Source: Rhodothermota bacterium (GTDB taxonomy: Bacteria; Hydrogenedentota; Hydrogenedentia; Hydrogenedentales; GCA-2746185). Taken from it: a stretch of DNA of 6,413 bases. Under the pieces are notes generated by a model. The model searched no databases, was not told the origin of the DNA, and saw only the letters and a list, made by a program, of their open reading frames with translations. The stretch is from positions 1 through 6,413 of the forward strand of contig VFKU01000902.1 in the NCBI GenBank assembly GCA_009885415.1, in the 5' to 3' direction. Made by a program: the position numbers and the translations under genes. Positions 1 through 6,413 of the stretch are shown one piece after another (within the stretch, counting starts at the first letter, position 1; every line of letters starts with the position of its first letter).

Positions 1-3000
1 ACGTGCTGCCGACCGCCGCGCCGAAGGGCGTGAAGTTCTACAGCGGCGCGTGGGGCACGGAGTATCACGTGAACACGGAGACCGCGGCCGACGCGGTGCT
101 CGCGCAGGCGATTTACGGCATTGACTATCCAAAAATGATCGAGGCGGCCTACGCGGACGGCGCGCGGCTTTTCCTCGAGATGGGCCCGGGCGGTTCATGC
201 TCGCGGATGATCGGCGAGATTCTGAAGGGCAGGCCGCACCTCGCGCGCGCGGCGTGCGTACAAGGCCGGAGCACGGCCGGGCTCGTCCTGCGAATGCTCG
301 GCCACCTGCTCGCCGAGCGCGTCCCGGTGGATCTCAGCGTGTTGTATGGGCAAGACGTCGCGGTCGCGGCCTTTCAGCCGGCAACCGAACCTGCGAAGAC
401 GATCCGCGTCGAAGTGGGGCACGGGCCGATCGAGGCCGTGTTGCCGCCGCATCGTGTAGCGAAACCGGTGGCCGTAGCAGCGTCGCCGCTTCCGGTGCAT
501 GCAATTGATGCGGAGCCCGCGTTACTCAAATCCGGATCGTCAGACGAAAACGGAGGTCCCCGCTTTCGCGAGGATGACACTATAGAGAGTGTGCCGCCAA
601 GAAAGCGGGTTGCAGCGCGGGACGCCACTCCGCTGGTCGCGGCCTTGTCGTGCGCCGAGAGCGCACACGTCGAGGCGCACGAGAGCTATCTCCGCCAAGC
701 GGAACTGGCCGGCGCGGTAGCCGCGCGAATCGCGGGTCTGCAACAACGCATCGCGCAAGCTATCGGCGGGGGCGTCACCCTCGCCGCTCCTCTTCCCCAT
801 CTTCCTCCACTGGAACTTCCTCTGCTTTTTTCGACGGAGCTACCCCGCGCCGAAGTCCGCGCACCGCAACCGGCCACCTTCGAAATTCTCACGCCGCCGC
901 GCCGCGCGCTAGCGATGAATCGTGAACAATGCCTGGAATTTGCGATCGGCTCGATCGCGCGCTCGCTCGGCACGGACTGGGCCGCGGCGGATTCGCACCC
1001 GACGCGCGTGCGGCTGCCGGACGAGCCCTTGATGCTCGTGGACCGCATCGTCGCCTTTGAGGGCGAGGCGCGCTCGATGGGCGCGGGTCGCGTGATCACC
1101 GAGCACGACATCCTCGCGGGCGCGTGGTATCTCGATGGCGGGCGCATCCCCACTTGCATCGCGGTCGAGGCCGGCCAGGCGGACTTGATCCTTTCTGCGT
1201 ACCTCGGCATCGACTTCGAGACGCGCGGGCTGGCCGTGTACCGCCTACTGGACGCGCAAGTCACTTTCCACCGCGCATTGCCGGGAGCCGGCGAGACGAT
1301 TCACTACGACATCCGCATCGAACGCTTCTTCCGCCAGGGCGCGACGTGGCTCTTCCGTTTCAATTTCGACGCGACCGTCGGCGGCGAGCCGCTGCTCACG
1401 ATGCGCAACGGTTGCGCGGGCTTTTTCACGCGCGAGGCGCTCGACGCCGGCGCGGGCATCGTGCACACGGAGTTGGACAAACGCCCGCAACCGGGCGTGC
1501 GCCCCACGGACTGGCGTGCGCTCGCGCCGATGTCGCGCGAAAATTACACCGACCGCCAAGTAGCGTATCTGCGGCGCGGCGATCTCGCGGGCTGCTTCGG
1601 TCCGGCCTTCGCGGGACTGCCGCTGCGCGCGCCGGCCAGCCTGCCCTCGGGCCGGATGAAACTCGTGGATCGCATTCTCGAACTCGATCCCGAGGGCGGC
1701 AAGTACGGCCTCGGCAGCATTCGCGGTGAGATGGACATCCACCCGGACGACTGGTTCCTCACGTGCCATTTCGTGGATGACATGGTGATGCCGGGCACGC
1801 TGATGTACGAGTGCTGCCTGCACACGCTGCGCGTCTACCTCTCGCGCATGGGCTGGGTCGGCGAAGCGGACGAGGTCGTGTATGAGCCGATGCCGGGCGT
1901 GTCCGGGCAGCTCAAGTGCCGCGGCGAAGTAAACCGCAGCACGAAGAAGGTCGTGTACGAAATCGCGATCAAGGAACTCGGCTATAACCCGAGCCCCTAC
2001 GCGATCGCGGATGCGCTGATGTACGTCGACGGCAAGCCGGCGGTCGAAATGCTGAATATGTCGCTGCAACTCACGGGACTCAACCGCGAATCGATCGAGG
2101 CCATGTGGGCGAAATCCGGTGCGGCGCCCGCGCTTCCTGCGAAACCCTTGTATGACCGCGAGAAAATCCTGGCCTTTTCGACCGGCAATCCCTCGGAAGC
2201 CTTCGGCGATCGCTACAAGGTATTCGATCACGAGCGCGCGATCGCGCGCTTGCCGCGTCCCCCCTTCCAATTTCTCGATCGCGTGGTCGAGGTGAAGGGC
2301 GCGCCGTGGGTCATGCAGGCGGGCAGCGAGGCCGTGGCGGAATACGACGTGCCCGCGCGCGAGTGGTACTTCGACGCGGACCGCCAGGGCGCCATGCCCT
2401 TCGCCGTGTTGCTCGAAGCCGCGCTGCAACCCTGCGGATGGCTCGCCGCATACATGGGCTCCGCTCTCACGAGCGACACCGATCTGCGCTTCCGCAACCT
2501 TGGCGGCAGCGCTGTGCAACACGCCGAGATAACGCCCGGCATGGGTGCGCTGCGCACGCGCGTCAAATGCACGGGCGTCTCCAAGTCCGGCGGCATGATC
2601 ATTCAGCACTATGCCTTCGAGGTCCACTGCGGCGAGCGCGCGATCTACACCGGACAAACGAACTTCGGCTATTTCTCCGCGGGCGCGCTGGCGAACCAGG
2701 TCGGCATTCGCGACGCGAAGCCCTACGAGCCGACCGCCGTCGAGCGCGCGACTACGCCGTCTTTCTCCTTCCCGCGCGAGGCGCCCTACCCGGCGGACGC
2801 GTGGCGCATGGTGGACACGGTCGAGGTCTACGCGCCGCAGGGCGGGCCGCACGGGCTGGGCTACATCCGCGCCGGCATCCCCGTCGATCCGGGCGCGTGG
2901 TTTTTTCAGGCGCACTTCTATCAGGACCCCGTGTGGCCCGGCTCGCTCGGGCTCGAGGGCTTCCTTCAACTCCTGCGCTTCCTCGCGATCGAGCGCTGGG

Positions 3001-3242
3001 GCGCGGGCCAGAACTCGCCGCGCGTCGAATGCGTCGCGCTGGGCGAGGAGCACCGCTGGATTTATCGCGGTCAGGTGGTGCCGACAGATCGACGCGTCAC
3101 GATCGAGGCCTGCGTGACCGGCGTGGACGATGCGGCGCAGCTCCTGCGCGCGGCGGGGCACCTCAGCGTCGACGGTCGCGTGATCTACCGCATGGAAAAT
3201 TTCGCCGTGCGGCTGGCCCCGGCCGGCGCGTCCTTGCGATAA
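1..3242 (+). CDS. pfaC: PfaC/Pfa3-like polyunsaturated fatty acid synthase subunit, C-terminal part (AT end, DH1, DH2)
   Basis: Partial gene, open at the window's 5' edge; the GTG at 3 is only the first in-frame codon, not a believable start. Residue numbers count from it. Residues 1-105 are the end of an acyltransferase domain (GPGGSC at 61-66). Residues 105-305 are an Ala/Pro-rich linker with a charged helical stretch at about 220-255. Four hotdog folds follow. Folds 1 (about 305-480) and 3 (about 735-900) lack the catalytic His but keep an acidic residue at the FabA Asp84 position (E389, E805). Folds 2 (about 535-690) and 4 (about 925-1075) carry the FabA-type CHF/AHF...PG(T/S)L signature with His589 and His971. 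They pair into two double-hotdog dehydratases, which in Pfa synthases dehydrate beta-hydroxyacyl-ACP and set cis double bonds during iterative chain growth. No ACP Ser motif and no AGPAT domain are visible. The KS and CLF domains, KR, ACPs and ER should lie upstream or in partner genes. Subunit class is inferred from domain order; a unit with a different upstream architecture is possible. Confidence 0.
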   Translation, partial: VLPTAAPKGVKFYSGAWGTEYHVNTETAADAVLAQAIYGIDYPKMIEAAYADGARLFLEMGPGGSCSRMIGEILKGRPHLARAACVQGRSTAGLVLRMLGHLLAERVPVDLSVLYGQDVAVAAFQPATEPAKTIRVEVGHGPIEAVLPPHRVAKPVAVAASPLPVHAIDAEPALLKSGSSDENGGPRFREDDTIESVPPRKRVAARDATPLVAALSCAESAHVEAHESYLRQAELAGAVAARIAGLQQRIAQAIGGGVTLAAPLPHLPPLELPLLFSTELPRAEVRAPQPATFEILTPPRRALAMNREQCLEFAIGSIARSLGTDWAAADSHPTRVRLPDEPLMLVDRIVAFEGEARSMGAGRVITEHDILAGAWYLDGGRIPTCIAVEAGQADLILSAYLGIDFETRGLAVYRLLDAQVTFHRALPGAGETIHYDIRIERFFRQGATWLFRFNFDATVGGEPLLTMRNGCAGFFTREALDAGAGIVHTELDKRPQPGVRPTDWRALAPMSRENYTDRQVAYLRRGDLAGCFGPAFAGLPLRAPASLPSGRMKLVDRILELDPEGGKYGLGSIRGEMDIHPDDWFLTCHFVDDMVMPGTLMYECCLHTLRVYLSRMGWVGEADEVVYEPMPGVSGQLKCRGEVNRSTKKVVYEIAIKELGYNPSPYAIADALMYVDGKPAVEMLNMSLQLTGLNRESIEAMWAKSGAAPALPAKPLYDREKILAFSTGNPSEAFGDRYKVFDHERAIARLPRPPFQFLDRVVEVKGAPWVMQAGSEAVAEYDVPAREWYFDADRQGAMPFAVLLEAALQPCGWLAAYMGSALTSDTDLRFRNLGGSAVQHAEITPGMGALRTRVKCTGVSKSGGMIIQHYAFEVHCGERAIYTGQTNFGYFSAGALANQVGIRDAKPYEPTAVERATTPSFSFPREAPYPADAWRMVDTVEVYAPQGGPHGLGYIRAGIPVDPGAWFFQAHFYQDPVWPGSLGLEGFLQLLRFLAIERWGAGQNSPRVECVALGEEHRWIYRGQVVPTDRRVTIEACVTGVDDAAQLLRAAGHLSVDGRVIYRMENFAVRLAPAGASLR
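540..592. repeat. In-frame palindromic interspersed repeat (REP-like) inside the synthase linker
   Basis: Arms 557-563 and 568-574 form a stem-loop around a TTTC loop, with one C/A mismatch (560/571). On the bottom strand that pair becomes a G-U wobble and the loop becomes GAAA, a GNRA-type tetraloop, so a bottom-strand RNA would fold better. A second short inverted repeat lies beside it (ACACT at 577-581, AGTGT at 588-592). The core resembles the common bacterial repeat whose bottom strand reads like GTCATTCCCGCGAAAGCGGG; here the bottom strand translates to VILAKAG, close to the familiar VIPAKAG signature. It is read through in frame as hydrophilic residues at about 180-197 of the synthase, between the acyltransferase and the first dehydratase. 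The outer limits are approximate, and the family assignment is from memory of the motif; only one copy is present here. Confidence 0.6.
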
Positions 3243-3249
3243 TGCGCGG

Positions 3250-4290
3250 ATGAAGTATTCGCGCGTACATATCGCGAGCATCGGCTACGAACTGGCGCCG
3301 GTCGTCGTCAGCTCCGACGAACTCGAAGAGCGCCTCGCGCCGGTCTACACCGCGCTGCGCATGCCCATGGGCCAACTCGAAGCGCTCACCGGCATCGCCG
3401 AGCGCCGCTGGTGGGAGAAGGACTGCCCATTGTGGAAAGGCGCAGCCACGGCGGGCGCGCGGGCGCTCGAACACGCCGGCGTCGCGGCGGCCGAAGTAGG
3501 CGCGCTGATCTACGCCGGCGTGAACCGCGAAAACTTTGAGCCGGCCACCGCGTGTCACGTCGCGGCGGAGCTGGGCGTGCGCGGCGAGGCGGGCGTCTAC
3601 GACCTCAGCAACGCGTGTCTCGGCATGCTGAACGGCATGCTCGACATCGCCAACCGCATCGAGCTGGGGCAAATCCGCGCGGGGCTGGTGGTCTCCTGCG
3701 AGACCGCGCGCGAGATTAACGACGTCATGATCGCGCGAATGAACGAGACGCCGGTGATGGAACTCTTCGCAAAGTCGCTGGCCACGCTCACCGGCGGATC
3801 GGGCGCCGCGGCGGTGTTGCTGACGGACGGATCGTTCGGCGGGCCGGGCCACCGGCTGCTCGGCGGCGTGCAGGTGGCGCATCCGGAGCACTTCGGACTG
3901 TGCTCGTGGGGACTCGAAGCGCGCAAGGGTTTCGAGGCGATGCCGCTGATGCAGACCGACGCGCCCGCGGTGCTCAAGCACGGCGTGGCGCTGGGCGAGG
4001 CGACCTGGCGCGCGTTTCTCGCGGAGATGGACTGGACCGCCGACGATATCGACAAAGTCATCTGCCACCAGGTCGGCCACGCGAACAAGGAAACCATCCT
4101 GCGGGCAATCGGCGTGCCGCCGGAGAAAGATTTCTCGACCTACCCCTTTCTCGGAAACATGGGAACGGTTTCGCTGCCGATCACGGCGGCGCTGGCGGAC
4201 GAGCGCGGCTTTCTGCGGCGCGGCGATCGCGTCGGGTTCCTGGGCATCGGCAGCGGGCTGAATTGCCTGATGCTCGGCGCCGATTGGTAG
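3250..4290 (+). CDS. oleA: OleA, acyl-CoA head-to-head (non-decarboxylative Claisen) condensing thiolase
   Basis: Complete 346-residue thiolase-fold enzyme, the usual OleA length. OleA joins two fatty acyl thioesters, one as acyl donor and one as carbon nucleophile, giving a 2-alkyl-3-keto acid; this is the first step of long-chain olefin synthesis in the cytosol. Catalytic Cys123 sits in DLSNACLG. Glu97 (in FEPATA), His273 (in CHQVGH) and Asn303 (in GNMG) complete the site. The Glu-Cys spacing (26) and His-Asn spacing (30) equal those of Xanthomonas campestris OleA (E117/C143, H285/N315). The C-terminal LGIGSGLNC is also typical. The MKYSRV start, the ELAPVV stretch and RIPMGQL-like segment (RMPMGQL here) recall the Shewanella-type OleA. 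The ATG at 3250 lies 7 nt after the synthase stop and has no strong Shine-Dalgarno, so translation is probably coupled to the upstream gene; family N-terminal conservation supports this start. The intact E97 argues against a plain FabH. Confidence 0.93.
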   Translation: MKYSRVHIASIGYELAPVVVSSDELEERLAPVYTALRMPMGQLEALTGIAERRWWEKDCPLWKGAATAGARALEHAGVAAAEVGALIYAGVNRENFEPATACHVAAELGVRGEAGVYDLSNACLGMLNGMLDIANRIELGQIRAGLVVSCETAREINDVMIARMNETPVMELFAKSLATLTGGSGAAAVLLTDGSFGGPGHRLLGGVQVAHPEHFGLCSWGLEARKGFEAMPLMQTDAPAVLKHGVALGEATWRAFLAEMDWTADDIDKVICHQVGHANKETILRAIGVPPEKDFSTYPFLGNMGTVSLPITAALADERGFLRRGDRVGFLGIGSGLNCLMLGADW

Positions 4291-4291
4291 G

Positions 4292-4301
4292 CCGGGCGAT
4301 G
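4292..4301 (+). promoter_or_regulatory. Weak ribosome-binding region and start codon of oleB
   Basis: The oleA stop codon TAG (4288-4290) merges with the following G to give TAGG, an anti-Shine-Dalgarno match about 7 nt before the ATG at 4299. This favours the 4299 start over upstream in-frame codons, which would place a long extension inside oleA. It also suggests that oleB initiation is linked to termination on oleA. Confidence 0.45.
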
Positions 4302-5183
4302 CGCGAAATCCCCAAGGCGCTCTACCCTTTCGCGGGGAAATTCCTGAGCCTCGGCGGCGTGCGCATGCACTATCTCGACGAGGGCGCGGGCGAGCCGGTC
4401 GTGATGCTGCACGGCAACCCGAGCTGGTCCTTCTACTACCGCGACCTCGTGCTCGCGCTGCGCGATCGCTATCGGTGCATCGTGCCGGACCACATCGGCT
4501 GCGGGATGTCCGACAAGCCCGGTGACGACGTCTATACCTACACGCTCGAATCGCGCGTGAACGATCTCGAAACGCTGCTGGACTCGCTCGGCCTCCGCAC
4601 CGGCATCACGCTGGTCGTGCACGATTGGGGCGGCATAATCGGCATGGCCTACGCCACGCGCCACCCGGAGCGCATCAAGCGGCTCGTGATCTTGAACACT
4701 TCGGCATTTCACCTGCCCAAGACCAAGATGTTCCCGTGGCCCCTCTGGATCGTGCGCAACACGCCCCTCGGCGCTTTCCTTGTGCGCGGATTCAACGCTT
4801 TTAGCGGCATCGCCGCGCGCGTGTGCTGCAAGCGTCATCCGCTCACGCGCGAGCTACGACGCGCCTACACCGCGCCCTACGACTCCTGGGCGAACCGCAT
4901 CGCGACCTTGCGCTTTGTGCAGGACATTCCGCTTCGGCCCGGCGACGCCTCCTACGACATTGTCTCGAAGGTCGAGCAAAATGCCGGGCAATTCGCCAAG
5001 GTCCCGATGCTAATTTTCTGGGGCCTGCGCGATTTCGTCTTCGACCGCCACTTCCTGCGCCTATGGGAAGAGCGTTTCCCGAAGGCCGACATTCACCGTT
5101 TCGACGATTGCGGCCACTACGTGCTCGAGGACGCGCGCGAGGACATCCTCCCGCGCGTACGGGATTTCCTGGAGCGGACATGA
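4299..5183 (+). CDS. oleB: OleB, alpha/beta-hydrolase beta-lactone decarboxylase
   Basis: A 294-residue alpha/beta-hydrolase of the haloalkane dehalogenase-like group. OleB removes CO2 from the cis-beta-lactone made by OleC and leaves a long-chain internal cis-alkene; in studied bacteria it works in an assembly with OleC and OleD. Visible are the oxyanion-hole motif HGNPSW (38-43), the nucleophile elbow HDWGG with Asp109, a probable catalytic acid Asp245 in WGLRDF and the general base His273 in CGHYV. An Asp rather than Ser nucleophile is typical of OleB and dehalogenases. Residues about 135-215 form the variable cap. The frame is open upstream to 3900 within oleA, but family similarity begins only near MREIPKALYPF, so 4299 is chosen. 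It lies 8 nt after oleA and overlaps oleC by 4 nt. It is a separate protein, unlike the OleBC fusions of some actinobacteria. A true dehalogenase is the alternative, but the setting between oleA and oleC makes OleB much more likely. Confidence 0.94.
   Translation: MREIPKALYPFAGKFLSLGGVRMHYLDEGAGEPVVMLHGNPSWSFYYRDLVLALRDRYRCIVPDHIGCGMSDKPGDDVYTYTLESRVNDLETLLDSLGLRTGITLVVHDWGGIIGMAYATRHPERIKRLVILNTSAFHLPKTKMFPWPLWIVRNTPLGAFLVRGFNAFSGIAARVCCKRHPLTRELRRAYTAPYDSWANRIATLRFVQDIPLRPGDASYDIVSKVEQNAGQFAKVPMLIFWGLRDFVFDRHFLRLWEERFPKADIHRFDDCGHYVLEDAREDILPRVRDFLERT
5171..5182 (+). promoter_or_regulatory. Ribosome-binding site GGAG and ATGA start-stop overlap for oleC
   Basis: GGAG at 5171-5174 lies 5 nt before the ATG at 5180. 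The ATG overlaps the oleB stop as ATGA (5180-5183), a standard arrangement for termination-reinitiation. It fixes the oleC start and points to matched expression of OleB and OleC, which form one enzyme assembly in other bacteria. Confidence 0.75.
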
Positions 5184-6413
5184 GCGGCACGGCGAACATC
5201 GCCCGGCACCTGCCACTCATGGCGGAGATGCAGCCCGAGGCGCTGGCCGTCGCACAGCAAATGCCGGGCGGCGTCCGCTTTCTCTACCGCAGTTACTCCG
5301 CGCGCGAACTCGATCGCGAAAGCAACCGCCTCGCGCGCGGACTCGCCAAGATCGGCATCGGGCCGGGCGTGCGCACCGTCCTCATGGTCACGCCGGGTTT
5401 GGAGTTCTTCGCGCTCACCTTCGCGCTTTTCAAGGCGGGCGCAATCCCGGTCATGGTCGATCCCGGCATGGGCATCCGCAACCTGAAAGAATGTCTGGCG
5501 GAAGCGGAACCCGAGGCCTTCGTCGGCATTACAAAGGCACACCTCGCGCGCGTGCTCTTCGGCTGGGCGCGCACGACAAACCGCATCAATGTCACCGTCG
5601 GCCGGCGATTGTTCTGGGGTGGCTCTTCCTTGCACGATCTGCGTGACCCAGACGACGCGCCCGTCATGGCGCAGGTCGCCGAAAACGATCTCGCGGCCGT
5701 CTTGTTCACCTCAGGCAGCACCGGCGTGCCGAAAGGCGCCGTCTACTCGCACGGCAATTTCGACGCGCAAGTGCGCGCCCTGCGCGAGGACTACCAGATC
5801 GCGCCGGGCGAGCGCGACCTGGCGACCTTCCCCCTCTTCGCGCTCTTCGGCCCCGCGCTCGGCATGGCTTCAATCGTGCCCGCGATGGACGCGAGCAAGC
5901 CGATCACCGCCGACCCGCGCGCGCTCCTCGCTGCTGCGCACGACCACCACACCACAAACCTCTTCGCATCACCGGCGCTCCTCGACAAACTGGGCCGCTA
6001 CGGCAAGGAGCACGGCGCGAAATTGCCCGGTGTAAAACGAGTGATCTCCGCGGGCGCGCCGGCCGAGCCGGAGTCCCTCGCGCGCTTCGCGGAAATGCTC
6101 GATCCCGGCGTGCCCATCCTGCCGTCTTATGGCGCGACTGAAGCGCTACCGGTGTCCATGATCTCGCACCGCGAACTAATCGACGAGACTGCCACAAAGA
6201 CGGCGTCCGGCGCAGGCGTTTGCATCGGACATCCAGTGAAAAGTATCGAAGCGCGAGTAATCGCAATTTTGGACGAGCCCATCTCGCGCTGGAGCGACGA
6301 TCTTGTACTACCCCGGAAAGAAATCGGCGAAATCGTCGTCAAGGGGCCTCAAGTGACGCGCGAGTATTACCAGCGTCCGTCCGCCACTGCGCTCGCAAAG
6401 ATCGCCGACCCCG
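5180..6413 (+). CDS. oleC: OleC, ATP-dependent beta-lactone synthetase (3'-truncated by window)
   Basis: The reading frame is open from the ATG at 5180 to the window end, giving 411 residues of an acyl-adenylate-forming (ANL) enzyme; full OleC proteins are about 550 residues, so the C-terminal subdomain is missing because the window ends. OleC uses ATP to turn the 2-alkyl-3-hydroxy acid from OleD into a cis-beta-lactone, releasing AMP and PPi, and hands it to OleB. Visible are the P-loop-like FTSGSTGVPKG (176-186), the adenine/ATP motif YGATE (317-321), and a GEIVVKG segment followed by VTREYY and ALAKIADP near the end, all typical of OleC. N-terminal VDPGMG (93-98) and LAEAEPEAF are also strongly OleC-like and help separate it from ordinary fatty acyl-CoA ligases. 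Start choice rests on the Shine-Dalgarno and ATGA overlap with oleB. OleD is expected next. Confidence 0.94.
   Translation, partial: MSGTANIARHLPLMAEMQPEALAVAQQMPGGVRFLYRSYSARELDRESNRLARGLAKIGIGPGVRTVLMVTPGLEFFALTFALFKAGAIPVMVDPGMGIRNLKECLAEAEPEAFVGITKAHLARVLFGWARTTNRINVTVGRRLFWGGSSLHDLRDPDDAPVMAQVAENDLAAVLFTSGSTGVPKGAVYSHGNFDAQVRALREDYQIAPGERDLATFPLFALFGPALGMASIVPAMDASKPITADPRALLAAAHDHHTTNLFASPALLDKLGRYGKEHGAKLPGVKRVISAGAPAEPESLARFAEMLDPGVPILPSYGATEALPVSMISHRELIDETATKTASGAGVCIGHPVKSIEARVIAILDEPISRWSDDLVLPRKEIGEIVVKGPQVTREYYQRPSATALAKIADP

Noticed and set aside
3..5. GTG at the window edge as the true start of the synthase gene
   Set aside because: It falls inside an acyltransferase domain with no space for a ribosome-binding site. 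The gene clearly continues upstream of the window.
579..607. A TATAGT -10-like box on the minus strand within the repeat
   Set aside because: No reasonable -35 element lies at the right distance, and nothing coding on the minus strand begins nearby. It belongs to the short inverted repeat at 577-592.
1245..3281. A 678-codon open frame on the minus strand opposite the dehydratase domains
   Set aside because: Its product is rich in Arg, Ala, His and Val with no recognisable domain, and it mirrors a strongly conserved + strand protein. It is the usual antisense open frame of GC-rich coding DNA.
3163..4080. A 305-codon minus-strand frame opposite oleA
   Set aside because: It has low-complexity composition and no domain, and it overlaps a complete OleA with its full active site on the + strand.
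3900..4298. In-frame 5' extension of oleB to a GTG at 3900
   Set aside because: The added residues are Arg/Gly-rich, lie wholly within oleA in another frame and have no counterpart in OleB proteins. The ATG at 4299 has an SD match and the expected N-terminus.
5589..6035. A 148-codon + strand frame inside oleC
   Set aside because: It is a Ser/Arg/Thr-rich frame-shifted reading of the OleC coding region, which is itself continuous and carries the ANL motifs in the correct order.

Overview
The window is GC-rich bacterial DNA with third codon positions mostly G or C. It holds four genes in a row on the + strand with almost no space between them. Both end genes are cut by the window edges. The layout is one operon: the 3' part of a large polyunsaturated fatty acid (PUFA) synthase subunit (1-3242), then oleA (3250-4290), oleB (4299-5183) and the 5' part of oleC (from 5180). 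Gaps are 7 and 8 nt, then a 4-nt ATGA overlap. No RNA gene, transposase, CRISPR array, terminator or convincing promoter was seen. There is no gene-free stretch longer than 10 bases.

The first gene encodes the end of an acyltransferase domain, a long Ala/Pro-rich linker with one helical segment, and four hotdog folds arranged as two FabA-like double-hotdog dehydratases. This AT-DH-DH order matches the C-terminal part of PfaC/Pfa3-type subunits of secondary-lipid (Pfa) synthases. The subunit ends right after the second dehydratase, with no acylglycerol-phosphate acyltransferase domain such as myxobacterial Pfa3 carries.

The next three genes are the head-to-head long-chain olefin pathway. OleA joins two fatty acyl groups into a beta-keto acid, OleC makes a beta-lactone from the reduced beta-hydroxy acid, and OleB decarboxylates the lactone to an internal alkene. 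OleD, the beta-keto acid reductase, is not in the window and would be expected beyond position 6413. OleA carries all four active-site residues known for the family and resembles, from memory, the Shewanella-type OleA more than the Xanthomonas one.

The main inference is a dedicated production line: a Pfa synthase makes a polyunsaturated acyl chain and the co-transcribed Ole enzymes condense two of them into a very long polyunsaturated hydrocarbon, comparable to hentriacontanonaene (C31:9) of Shewanella. A second point of interest is a small palindromic repeat of the widespread 'CCCGC-TTTC-GCGGG' type, inserted in frame in the linker of the synthase gene.

The organism cannot be named from this sequence. 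A GC-rich Gram-negative lineage such as Planctomycetota, Hydrogenedentota, Verrucomicrobiota or a myxobacterial/delta-proteobacterial group would fit, but this is a guess.
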